Below, piece by piece: positions 32,986-40,974 of a stretch of 64,000 nucleotides of DNA. The notes under the pieces were generated by a model. The model saw only the letters and a list, made by a program, of their open reading frames with translations. It made no database searches and was not told where the DNA came from. The stretch lies in assembly GCF_012999535.1 (NCBI RefSeq), contig NZ_JABBWV010000013.1:62001-126000 (forward strand). The letters run 5' to 3'. The stretch is from Microbispora sp. H11081. Its GTDB lineage: Bacteria; Actinomycetota; Actinomycetes; Streptosporangiales; Streptosporangiaceae. The position numbers and the translations under genes are program-made. How positions within the stretch are numbered: the stretch's first letter is position 1; each line of letters begins with the position of its first letter.

Positions 32986-33741
32986 CTAGGGAGTGGGCCG
33001 GGGACCGATGGGGGACTTCCAGCCCGCCGCGGCGAACTCGGGCGTCCCGGGGAGAGCGGCTGCGGGCACGGACGGAGGCGTCGGGTCGGGGATGTTCACC
33101 CAGTCGCCCTTGTCCGCGCCGCGCATATCGGGTTTCCAGGCCATGAGCAGGCTCATGGCGTAGGGACTGGAATAGACGGGGCCGGTGGCGCCGGCCCCCT
33201 TGGTCGCCGTCACCTGGACCAGGACCGAGACCTGCACCTGGTCCTCGGAGCGGACCTTCCACTGGACGCCGATCGTCTGCGTACGCAGGGCCGCCCCGGC
33301 GGGAAGATCGCCTTCCACGGGGAGGCCGAGGGTCTCCCGCCAGCCGCGTACGGCGTCGCGCGCACCCTCGCGTGCCTCCTCACGCTGGTCAGGCGGGGCG
33401 TACAGCGCCGCCGCCTGTTCGGCCTGGCCGACGTCGAGCGTCCAGGCGGCCTCCAGGGCCGCGGCCGCGGCGGACGCCGCCCCGACCTCGGTCTGGGGGA
33501 AACCGACGGGGTAGCCACCGTCGCCCTCGAAACCGGCCGGTTCCGCCATCTCGACGGTCGGCGCGGCGACGCGCGCCGGCGCGGGTGACGGCGCCTCCAC
33601 CTGCCGCGTCTGCAGCACGATCACCGCGACGGCGATCACGGTGACGACCCCCGCGATGGCGACGACCAGATGCCGGGGATCCCACCGTCGTGGTGGTCCC
33701 AGGTCCCAGTCGAGCGCCGGATCGGGGATGACCGGTCCCAC
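32986..33741 (-). CDS. Single-span membrane protein with extracytoplasmic domain (DUF8175-like)
   Basis: A 251-residue protein. One helix at about 25-44 (LVVAIAGVVTVIAVAVIVLQ) is followed by an external domain containing 'YPVGFPQTEVGAASAAAAAL', a motif I associate with DUF8175-type proteins of actinomycete conjugative or secretion loci (recalled), and 'SSPYAMSLLMAWKPDMRGAD'. Start GTG overlaps the MinD-like gene stop by one base (TAGTG), so the two are coupled. It may resemble VirB8/TcpC-like periplasmic domains. Role unknown. Confidence 0.7.
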   Translation of the reverse strand: MGPVIPDPALDWDLGPPRRWDPRHLVVAIAGVVTVIAVAVIVLQTRQVEAPSPAPARVAAPTVEMAEPAGFEGDGGYPVGFPQTEVGAASAAAAALEAAWTLDVGQAEQAAALYAPPDQREEAREGARDAVRGWRETLGLPVEGDLPAGAALRTQTIGVQWKVRSEDQVQVSVLVQVTATKGAGATGPVYSSPYAMSLLMAWKPDMRGADKGDWVNIPDPTPPSVPAAALPGTPEFAAAGWKSPIGPRPTP

Positions 33742-34721
33742 TACTTGCTCCGGTCCGTCCGCTGCCCGAACGCCTGCCCGGCCGCGGCGGCGAGACGCAG
33801 GTACGCGCCGCGGGTGGTGGGCCGCAGCCTGGCGAGGTCGACCTCGGCGCCCTCTTTCAGGTGGGGGTCGAACGGCACCCGCACCACCGTGCGGCAGCGC
33901 CCGGAGAAGTGGCGTTCGAGCAGGTCGACGTCGACGTGCGACTTGGGCTCGACCGCGTTCAGCACGACGATGGCGTTCTTGACCAGGTGGCCGTGGCCGT
34001 GGGCGGTGAGCCAGTCGAGGGTCGCGGCGGCCGAGCTCGCGCCGTCCACCGCGACCATGGTGACCAGCACGATCTGGTCGGCGAGCTCCAGGGTGGCGCC
34101 CATCGCGCCGTGCAGGAGCCCGGTGCCGCAGTCGGTGATGCAGATCGAGTAGTAGCGCTCGATCAGATTGGCGACCGTGCGGTAGTCCTCCGCGTCGAAC
34201 GCCTCGCTGACGGCCGGGTCGGTGTCGGAGGCGAGCACCTCCAGCCGTGCGGACGACTGCGAGGTGAACGCGCGGGCGTCGGCGTACCGCACGATGTGCG
34301 GCGCCTCGGCCAGGAGCGTCCTGATCGTCGCCGCGGTCTCCGACTTGACCTTGATGCCGAGGGTCCCCCTGTCGGGGTTGGCGTCGATGGCGATCACCCG
34401 GTCACCGCGCAGTGAGGCGAGCGTGTTGCCCAGCGCCGCCGTCGTCGTGGTCTTGCCCACCCCGCCCTTGAGGCTCATGACCGCGATCCTGTGATGACCG
34501 CTGGCGACGGGTGTCTGGGCGTGCGCGATGAGCGTGCGGCGTTCCACCTCCGACGCGGACTCGGAGGGGATGATCCGGCCGCCGGAGAGCTGGTAGACGA
34601 GCCGCCGCCAGCCGCCGGTGGGCTCGGTACGGCGGTTGGTCAAGAGGTGTTCCGCCGTGAGAGGCACGCTCTCCGGGAACTGCTCGGCGGGAGTAGGCAC
34701 CGAAGTGTGGATCTCTGTCAT
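33741..34721 (-). CDS. MinD/ParA-family ATPase
   Basis: A 326-residue P-loop ATPase with a 75-residue N-terminal extension ('RRLVYQLSGGRIIPSESASE'). The deviant Walker A KGGVGKTT is at 85-92 with the signature Lys85; 'VIAIDANPDRGTL' and 'ITDCGTG' follow. The extension type is typical of actinomycete ParA-like proteins near secretion or conjugation genes, not of chromosomal ParA; no parB is adjacent. It probably positions or energises the membrane complex encoded by this operon (inference). Start ATG at 34721; the adjoining upstream frame is not coding. Confidence 0.85.
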   Translation of the reverse strand: MTEIHTSVPTPAEQFPESVPLTAEHLLTNRRTEPTGGWRRLVYQLSGGRIIPSESASEVERRTLIAHAQTPVASGHHRIAVMSLKGGVGKTTTTAALGNTLASLRGDRVIAIDANPDRGTLGIKVKSETAATIRTLLAEAPHIVRYADARAFTSQSSARLEVLASDTDPAVSEAFDAEDYRTVANLIERYYSICITDCGTGLLHGAMGATLELADQIVLVTMVAVDGASSAAATLDWLTAHGHGHLVKNAIVVLNAVEPKSHVDVDLLERHFSGRCRTVVRVPFDPHLKEGAEVDLARLRPTTRGAYLRLAAAAGQAFGQRTDRSK

Positions 34722-34764
34722 GTCGGGTCCTTTCACCGAGGACGTGAGGGAACGGGGGCGGCGG

Positions 34765-37047
34765 TCAGCAGGTGCTCCATCGCACGGTGGCGGTGCCTTT
34801 GCCCTTCGGGCCGTGCAGTTCGACCGGCGCGGACACGGGCGAGGGTGCCCCGCACCAGTAGCGGACGCGCAGCGCGCGCACGGTGAGCACGGCGGTGTGC
34901 CCGGGCTTGAGCGTTCCACTGGACGGCTCGACCACGAGGCCGGGAGCCGATATCCGCCATTTCACGGGCTTTCCAGAGGTTGTCGAGAGGGTGAGTGTGC
35001 CTTGCCCGAACGCGTCGAGCGTGATGGCGGACGGCGGCTGGACACCCCAGGCCCCCATCAGGAAGCCTCCCGGGGGCACGGGGGTGTCCTGTCCGCCGGG
35101 CTTTGTGGCGCCGCCGGTCGCGTCCCCGGCTGCCTTGTCTCCGGTCGCGTCTCCGGCCGTCTTGTCGTCGCCGGGCTGCGCGGCGGCCGCGGTCACCGTG
35201 GCCTGCGGCGCGCCCGAGGCCGTGCCCGCCGTACTTGCCGCGTCACCGCCCGCCGCCGCGGCGCCTGCCGTGGGGCCGGCGGCCGTTCCCGCCCCCACTC
35301 CTGTGGGATCGGCGGAGGTCTGCGCGGCGTTCGCCTCCAGCGCGCCTTTCTGGGACGGGGGCGCGGGCGCGAAGAGGTTGATCCCCGTCACCGTTCCCGC
35401 CGCTCCCGCGACGACGACGATGATGATCCGCAGGGCGGTCGCACGTAACAGCGTGCCGACCCGAGCCAGCACCTGGACGATCCTGATCTGCGTGCCGGCG
35501 AGGGGCCTGCCGGACTCCGCCTCCCCCTGGGCGTCCGGGACATCGCCGACGACGACGCCGGTGCCGCCGATAGCGCCGCTGCCGTCCGCAGGGGCCGGGA
35601 CGGCTTCGGCGGCTCGCGCCAGGGCCTCCCGCTCCCTGATCTGCGAGAGCAGCGCGTTGTAGAGAGGCGTGTCCTGCCCCGGCGGCAGTGCGGCGGCCGG
35701 ACCCTGGGCCGGGTTCGCCATCCCGGCGTGCCCGGGCATCCCGGCCGCCTCCGGCGACCGGGGCAAACCCGCGGAACCCGCAGGGCCCGGGGACGGTGCG
35801 GGCCGGTGCGCGGCGCGTGACCTCGACGCCCTCGGCGGCCACGCGAGTCCGGGCTGGGTGTCCTCCTGCGAGATGGGCCGCACCGGACGCTCCGGCAACC
35901 CGAGCCCGGGGGGAGCGCCGGAAGGACGCGCGGTTCCCGGCTGCGGTGGCGGGACCGGGCTGCCGGGCCCCGCGTGCTCCCGGTCGTCCGTGCCGGCCCG
36001 GTCATGCCTGTCCGTCGTGTCGTCCCGCGACGGACGGCCGGGCTCCTCGCGGGGCACGGCCGTCGGCGGATCCGAGTCGGGCGAAGTCGTGGGGGTGCCC
36101 CGGGCGACCGTACGCGGTGGGGGGACGGACACCGGCGGCGACTCATGCCGCGCGGCCGGACCAGTGTTGCCAGGAGCACCGCGCACAGGGCCCGTGTGGA
36201 CAGGGGCACTGTGCACAGGACCGGTGTTCACCGGAGCGGTGTTGACCGGAGCGGTGTTGACCGGGGCGGCGAGCGGCACACCGAACGACGAGGGAGGCCG
36301 GTGCGCCGACCGGTCGGCCCGGGCGGAACCCGCCCTGCCGAGCGCGTCCAGGATTCGCTGCCTGGTGTCGGCCGTGAGGTCCGCGACCGGAGGCCGGGAG
36401 AGGATCTGCGGCACGGTGTATCGGATGTTGATGGGCCGCTTGCACACCACGCAGGTCACGATGTGCCGGAGCAGGGTCGTACGCGCGGTCCCGAAATCGG
36501 CCGCCTCGGCGTGCTCGTCCGGGAAGACGTCGGCGGCCAGCGGACCGAGCTCCGGGCAGATCGGGCGGTTCCTGGCGAGCCCGTCCAGGCCGCTCACGAG
36601 AATCTCGACCACGTCCTGGGTGCGCGCGATGAGCCTGCCCGCCTCCTTGACCGGCAGGGCGAGCACGTAGACGAGATCACGCAGCGGGAGTTCGTGGCGG
36701 TAGAGCAGGCGCAGCGCCTCGGCGCCCAGGGAGTCCGCCAGGCTCCAGGCACGCCGTACCGCCCTGGGGTCGGGACCGCCGGAACCGGGCCCGGGCAGGA
36801 ATCCCCGCCCCGGGCCGGTGGCGCACTCACGGCGCAGCGCGGAAAGCAGCAGGGCGCGGTCTGAAACGTTCCCGGGCCGTTCGCGGGCGGCGCACGACTC
36901 AAGCGCGGCGATCACCGCCGCGAGCATGGGGGCGGGCTCGAGGTGACAGGAGGCGTAGTCGACGAGGTGGGCGCCGTGCTCGTCCACCCATGCCATCCCC
37001 CTGCCGGGGTCGAGCGTCAAATCCCCGGCGGGCGGGCTCATGCGCAC
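34765..37047 (-). CDS. Sigma region 4-like and zinc-finger (ZAS) membrane protein with BACON-like C-domain
   Basis: A 760-residue protein of unusual make-up. Residues about 100-155 resemble sigma factor region 4 ('LRLLYRHELPLRDLVYVLAL', 'VKEAGRLIARTQDVVEILVS'). His195-x3-Cys199-x2-Cys202 ('HIVTCVVC') matches the ZAS anti-sigma zinc motif. A long Pro/Thr-rich cytoplasmic linker with NTAPV repeats follows, then one membrane helix near 530-550 (IIIVVVAGAAGTVTGINLFA). An external Ala/Gly-rich stretch and a beta-sandwich-like end (about 660-760, 'FGQGTLTLSTTSGKPVKWRI', 'LKPGHTAVLTVRAL') come last. First gene of the four-gene operon. GTG 37047 or ATG 37041 may be the start; neither has a clear ribosome site. 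Confidence 0.75.
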   Translation of the reverse strand: MRMSPPAGDLTLDPGRGMAWVDEHGAHLVDYASCHLEPAPMLAAVIAALESCAARERPGNVSDRALLLSALRRECATGPGRGFLPGPGSGGPDPRAVRRAWSLADSLGAEALRLLYRHELPLRDLVYVLALPVKEAGRLIARTQDVVEILVSGLDGLARNRPICPELGPLAADVFPDEHAEAADFGTARTTLLRHIVTCVVCKRPINIRYTVPQILSRPPVADLTADTRQRILDALGRAGSARADRSAHRPPSSFGVPLAAPVNTAPVNTAPVNTGPVHSAPVHTGPVRGAPGNTGPAARHESPPVSVPPPRTVARGTPTTSPDSDPPTAVPREEPGRPSRDDTTDRHDRAGTDDREHAGPGSPVPPPQPGTARPSGAPPGLGLPERPVRPISQEDTQPGLAWPPRASRSRAAHRPAPSPGPAGSAGLPRSPEAAGMPGHAGMANPAQGPAAALPPGQDTPLYNALLSQIREREALARAAEAVPAPADGSGAIGGTGVVVGDVPDAQGEAESGRPLAGTQIRIVQVLARVGTLLRATALRIIIVVVAGAAGTVTGINLFAPAPPSQKGALEANAAQTSADPTGVGAGTAAGPTAGAAAAGGDAASTAGTASGAPQATVTAAAAQPGDDKTAGDATGDKAAGDATGGATKPGGQDTPVPPGGFLMGAWGVQPPSAITLDAFGQGTLTLSTTSGKPVKWRISAPGLVVEPSSGTLKPGHTAVLTVRALRVRYWCGAPSPVSAPVELHGPKGKGTATVRWSTC

Positions 37048-37608
37048 CGGAACCGGGTGAGGGCGGCTGCGTCATGTTCGGCCAGAGCATCACTGGAACA
37101 TAGGCGTCCCACTTGCCTAACTGGAAATCTTGATGCATACCGATACATAGAACGAGATCTTAGACTGACTGCGATGTGTTGGGAAGGAAAAGAACCATAG
37201 AAATCGCGAGTTGAGGATAAGCCGCAAATAACACTGATATGGTCATCCGAAAGGCACCCAGTACAGGTGCCCGTTAACGCCTTCCCACCTGTCTGCAGAA
37301 GTCCCGGATTCCACCGCCTCGACCCCCCTCGGTGCGTAGCTGACCTGGCCTTTCATGCCGTTTCCGCCCATCGGGCGCATCCAGCGGCGCAAGGGTTACC
37401 ACGCTCGTCTTTCCCCGGACATCCGATAGACACATCCGATGTGAATAGCTTTCATATCCATGGGGAATAACTAGCTTTCCGCACTATCCCGACATTACAC
37501 CGTGCGTACGGCCGGTCTCGGGGTGGAGCAGCCCGGCCTCGGCGAAACGATCTCGCGATTTACCCGGGAGCCGCAACCGCCGGCCGGATCTGCCACGAAG
37601 GGGTACGC
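37048..37608. other. 561-base divergent intergenic region, locally AT-rich
   Basis: No ORF looks coding here. The part around 37090-37260 is noticeably richer in A and T than the rest of the window and must hold the promoter of the leftward operon. The part near the photolyase has paired direct repeats: ACATCCGAT at 37419-37427 and 37432-37440, and TAGCTTTC at 37446-37453 and 37472-37479. These are candidate regulator sites. Confidence 0.5.
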
Positions 37609-38898
37609 GTGGAGACCGTCGTCGTGCTGTTCAACCGGGACCTGCGAATTCACGATCATCCCGCGCTCTGCGAGGCGTCCGCCGTGGCCCGGCAGGTCGT
37701 TCCGCTGTTCGTGTTCGACGCCGCGATCGCGGCCAGGCACCGCCGCGACTTCCTCCACGCGTCGCTCGACGACCTGCGGTCGTCCCTGCGCTCGCTCGGC
37801 GGCGACCTCGTCGTACGGCACGGCGACCCGGTGGCCCAAGCCGTACGGGTGGCCGGGGAGGCGGGCGCGTCGGCGATCTGGGCGAGCGAGGACGTCAGCC
37901 CGCTGGCGCGACGCCGGGAACGGCGCCTCGCGGACGAGTGCCGGGCCCACCGGCTGGAGTTCCGCCTGTTCCCCGGCGTGACCGTGGTGCCTCCCGGCGC
38001 GCTGCGGCCCGCAGGCGGCAGCCACTACCGGGTCTTCACGCCCTACTGGCGGGCCTGGTCCGACACCGCGCGACGCCCCGTGCTCGGCGCGCCCCGGCGC
38101 CTGTGCCTGCCGCCCGGCGTCGATCCCGGCGCCCTGCCCGAGCCGCCCTCCTCGCCGTACGGGATCGTGCGGGGCGGGGAGAGCGAGGCACGGCGGCGGC
38201 TGGAGCGGTGGGTGGGCGAGGGCCTCGCCGCCTACGCCGAGACGCGTGACCGGATGGCGGGGCGCACCTCGATGCTCAGCGCCTATCTCCACTTCGGCTG
38301 CCTGTCGCCCCTGGAGGTGGTGGACCGATCCCGCGAACGGCCGGGCGGCGAGGAGTACGTCAGGCAGCTGTGCTGGCGCGACTTCCACTACCAGGTCGTG
38401 AACGCCTTCCCCGAGATGGGCCGGCGCGACTACCGGGCCAGGGACGTGGAGTGGCGGCGCGACGAGGAGGCCGAGGCCGCCTGGCGGGAGGGCCGCACCG
38501 GGGTCCCGATCGTGGACGCCGGCATGCGCCAGCTTCTCACCGAGGGCTGGATGCACAACCGCGTGCGCCTGGTGACCGGCTCCTACCTGACCAAGCGGCT
38601 CGGGATCGACTGGCGGGCCGGGCTGGAACACTTCGCCGAATGGCTGATCGACGGCGACATGCCGAACAACTGCGGCAACTGGCAGTGGGTCGCGGGGACG
38701 GGCAACGACACCCGGCCCTACCGCAAGCTCAACCCGCTGCGGCAGGCGCGGAAGTTCGACCCGGAGGGCGAGTACGTGCGGCACTACGTCCCCGAACTGG
38801 CGTCCCTGCCCCCCGACCTGGTCCACGAGCCGTGGAAGGCCCGCGGCGGGGTCCCCGGCTACCCCGCCGCGCCTCTCGGCGGTGAGCTCGAAGCCTGA
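37609..38898 (+). CDS. phr: Deoxyribodipyrimidine photolyase (CPD class I)
   Basis: A 429-residue photolyase. The N-terminal alpha/beta antenna domain starts 'VVVLFNRDLRIHDHPAL'. The FAD-binding helical domain carries 'SAYLHFGCLSPLEV', 'LCWRDFHYQVVNAFPEMG', 'GVPIVDAGMRQLLTEGWMHN' and 'NNCGNWQWVAGTGNDTRPYR', including residues that hold FAD and the Trp chain. It repairs UV cyclobutane dimers with blue light. GTG start with GAAGGGG upstream. A stand-alone gene; repeats upstream may provide light or stress control. Confidence 0.95.
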   Translation: METVVVLFNRDLRIHDHPALCEASAVARQVVPLFVFDAAIAARHRRDFLHASLDDLRSSLRSLGGDLVVRHGDPVAQAVRVAGEAGASAIWASEDVSPLARRRERRLADECRAHRLEFRLFPGVTVVPPGALRPAGGSHYRVFTPYWRAWSDTARRPVLGAPRRLCLPPGVDPGALPEPPSSPYGIVRGGESEARRRLERWVGEGLAAYAETRDRMAGRTSMLSAYLHFGCLSPLEVVDRSRERPGGEEYVRQLCWRDFHYQVVNAFPEMGRRDYRARDVEWRRDEEAEAAWREGRTGVPIVDAGMRQLLTEGWMHNRVRLVTGSYLTKRLGIDWRAGLEHFAEWLIDGDMPNNCGNWQWVAGTGNDTRPYRKLNPLRQARKFDPEGEYVRHYVPELASLPPDLVHEPWKARGGVPGYPAAPLGGELEA

Positions 38899-38926
38899 CC
38901 CCACGCCCCTCGGCGCGCGGAGGCGC

Positions 38927-39841
38927 TCAGAAGACCAGGACGAGCTTGCCCGTGGTGTGGCCGGACTCGATCAGCGTGTGCGCCCGCGCCACCTCCTCCA
39001 CCGGAATCGCCTCCTGGATCCGCACCTTCAGGTCGCCCTTCTCCCACAACGCGGTCAACCGGCCGAGCCGGGCCGCCGAGCGCTCGGTGCCGAGCCGCTG
39101 GACGCCGATCCTGTCGGCGGCGGGCTGATAGGCGATCGTGCCCACGCGCGTGCGGTCGGCCACGAGCGCCGCCGAGACCTCCAGCGCCTCCACGGTCCCC
39201 GCCGCGTCGAGCGCGGCGTCCACGCCGCCCGGGGCCGCCGCCCGCACCCGCTCGGCCAGCCCCTCGCCGTACGCCACCGGGATCACGCCGAGGTCGCGCA
39301 GGTAGGCGTGGTTGCGCTCGCTCGCGGTGCCGACGACCGTCGCCCCGAGCGCCCTCGCGATCTGCACCGCGAACGTGCCGACCCCGCCGGCCGCCGCGTG
39401 CACGAGCACGGTGTCGCCCGCGCCGACGCGCAGCCTCTCCAGCGCGGTGTCGGCGGTCTGTCCCGACGCCGACAGCACGCCGGCCTCCGGCCACGGCATC
39501 GACGCGGGCTTCGGCACCACCTGGTCCGGCGGGACGACGACGTGCTCGGCGTACGACGCGAGCATCGCCCAGCCGACGACCTCGTCGCCGGCGGCGACAC
39601 CGGTGACGCCCTCTCCGACGGCGTCGACCACGCCCGCGAACTCGTTGCCCAGCCGCTGCGGGAACGTCGCGGGCACAAAGGCGTGCGCTCCCCCGCCGCG
39701 GAACAGCGCGTCGAACGGCTGCACGCCCGCCGCCCTCACCCGGACCCTGATCGTCCCCGCCGGGGACTCGTCCGGCTCCACCTCGACGACCCGCAGCACC
39801 TCGGGGCCGCCGTACGCGGAGAACACGACCGTCCTGCTCAT
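38927..39841 (-). CDS. Zinc-independent NADP-dependent oxidoreductase (MDR, quinone reductase-like)
   Basis: A 304-residue medium-chain reductase. The catalytic domain starts 'YGGPEVLRVVEVEPDESPAG' and has 'LGNEFAGVVDAVGEGV' but no zinc ligands; the Rossmann motif is 'VLVHAAAGGVGTFAVQIARA'. It ends 'ARAHTLIESGHTTGKLVLVF', typical of the quinone oxidoreductase subgroup. Its ATG overlaps the stop of the TetR gene upstream (ATGA), so it is the repressor's likely target, used against electrophilic or quinone compounds (inference). Confidence 0.92.
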   Translation of the reverse strand: MSRTVVFSAYGGPEVLRVVEVEPDESPAGTIRVRVRAAGVQPFDALFRGGGAHAFVPATFPQRLGNEFAGVVDAVGEGVTGVAAGDEVVGWAMLASYAEHVVVPPDQVVPKPASMPWPEAGVLSASGQTADTALERLRVGAGDTVLVHAAAGGVGTFAVQIARALGATVVGTASERNHAYLRDLGVIPVAYGEGLAERVRAAAPGGVDAALDAAGTVEALEVSAALVADRTRVGTIAYQPAADRIGVQRLGTERSAARLGRLTALWEKGDLKVRIQEAIPVEEVARAHTLIESGHTTGKLVLVF

Positions 39842-40455
39842 GGGTTTCTCCTCGTCATCGCGGCGAGCTGGCCGACGACCCACTCGCGGTATTCCTTCGA
39901 CAGCGGATCGACGCCGGCGATCCCCTCGACCATCCGGGGCAGCGCGATGGGCGCGAAGGCCAGGGCGTAGGCGACCAGCAGGACGAACTCGGCGTCCAGC
40001 TCGCCGGTGATCTCGCCCTCCTCCTGGCGGCGGCGGGTCCGCTCTACGGCGTCGCGCAGCCGGGCCCGCTGCGCCCGCGCCCACTCGTCGTCGCTCTCGG
40101 CGGCCGGGCTGTCTCCAAGCGCCTGCCAGATCACCAGCCTGGACCAGTCCGGGTCGTCCAGCGTCGCGTCGAGGTGGTCCGCCACGCTCTCGGCGTACGT
40201 CGCGGCGGGCGGCGTCCTGGTCTCCTGCGCATGCGCCCACCTGCGGCGCAGCTCTTCGACGAGCCCCTGTTTGCCGCCGAAGTAGTAGGAGATGAGCTGC
40301 TGGTTGACTCCGGCCCTGGCCGCGATGGCGGCCGTCCTGGCCCCGGCGTAGCCCTTCGCGCCGAACTCCTCGACCGCCGCCGTGAGGATCCGCTCGCGGG
40401 TCTGTTCGGCCGCCTTCCCACGCTCCTGTGGTGCGCGCCGTCCTGGTGATGCCAT
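39838..40455 (-). CDS. TetR-family transcriptional regulator
   Basis: A 205-residue repressor. The N-terminal HTH (about 16-62) includes 'TRERILTAAVEEFGAKGYAG' and 'AARAGVNQQLISYYFGGKQG'; the C-terminal ligand domain has no assigned effector. ATG 40455 is chosen; a TTG 18 bases and a GTG 9 bases upstream are weaker. It is coupled to the oxidoreductase downstream. A 22-base palindrome at 40482-40503, between it and the divergent F420-type gene, is the probable operator for both. Confidence 0.9.
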   Translation of the reverse strand: MASPGRRAPQERGKAAEQTRERILTAAVEEFGAKGYAGARTAAIAARAGVNQQLISYYFGGKQGLVEELRRRWAHAQETRTPPAATYAESVADHLDATLDDPDWSRLVIWQALGDSPAAESDDEWARAQRARLRDAVERTRRRQEEGEITGELDAEFVLLVAYALAFAPIALPRMVEGIAGVDPLSKEYREWVVGQLAAMTRRNP

Positions 40456-40481
40456 GCGCCGCACCCTAGCCAATCAAGTAG

Positions 40482-40503
40482 TTGAATGACAAATGTCAAT
40501 CAA
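40482..40503. promoter_or_regulatory. TetR-type operator
   Basis: TTGAATGACA-AA-TGTCAATCAA: arms match at 9 of 10 positions. It lies 27 bases from the TetR start and 22 from the divergent PPOX-family start, the usual arrangement of a self-regulating TetR switch. Confidence 0.75.
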
Positions 40504-40524
40504 TCACATGATTATCATGGTGTC

Positions 40525-40932
40525 ATGATCTTCACAGAGCGCGAGATCGCGTATCTCGACGACCAGCGGATCGGACGTCTCGCCACGCTCCAGCCCAACG
40601 GGACCCTCCAGGTCAGCCCGGTCGGTTTCCGCTACAACCGTGAACTGCGGGCGATCGACATCGGCGGGGGCGGCATGGCGGCCAGCCGCAAGTTCCGCAA
40701 CGTGCTGGCCAACGGCAAGGTGGCGTTCGTGGTGGACGACGTCCTGTCCGCCGATCCCTGGCAGGTGCGCTGCCTGGAGATTCGCGGGTGGGGCGAGGCG
40801 ATCGCAGAACCCGCCGACTCGGTGGCCCCGACGCCCGGTCCGATCATCCGCGTGCACCCGAAGCGGATCATCAGCTTCGGGGTCGACCCCGGCAACCCCG
40901 CCGCCGGCAAGCGCGACGTCCCCTCACGTTGA
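40525..40932 (+). CDS. PPOX-class (F420-type) split beta-barrel flavin oxidoreductase
   Basis: A 135-residue protein of the PPOX family: 'FTEREIAYLDDQRIGRLATL', 'LQVSPVGFRYNRELRAIDIG', 'RCLEIRGWGEAI', and the C-terminal 'IIRVHPKRIISFGVDPG'. This matches the F420-dependent actinobacterial subgroup. No Shine-Dalgarno precedes ATG 40525 and the operator ends only 22 bases away, so the mRNA may be leaderless. It is probably co-regulated with the oxidoreductase by the TetR protein. Confidence 0.85.
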   Translation: MIFTEREIAYLDDQRIGRLATLQPNGTLQVSPVGFRYNRELRAIDIGGGGMAASRKFRNVLANGKVAFVVDDVLSADPWQVRCLEIRGWGEAIAEPADSVAPTPGPIIRVHPKRIISFGVDPGNPAAGKRDVPSR

Positions 40933-40974
40933 CCGGCCGCTCACGTTGACCGGCCGCTCACGTTGACCGGCGGC
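40924..40974. repeat. Three 17-base tandem repeats spanning two stop codons
   Basis: TCACGTTGACCGGCCGC at 40924-40940 and 40941-40957, and a third copy with one change at 40958-40974. The first copy contains the PPOX stop; the third holds the SelB stop on the other strand. Confidence 0.9.

Noticed and set aside
33741..34721. Chromosomal or plasmid partition gene parA
   Set aside because: No parB or parS-like repeats are adjacent and the long N-terminal extension differs from chromosomal ParA.
30883..37047. Conjugative or type VII secretion locus
   Set aside because: Despite a MinD-like ATPase and a DUF8175-like protein there is no FtsK/EccC ATPase, relaxase, WXG100 protein or mycosin in the region.
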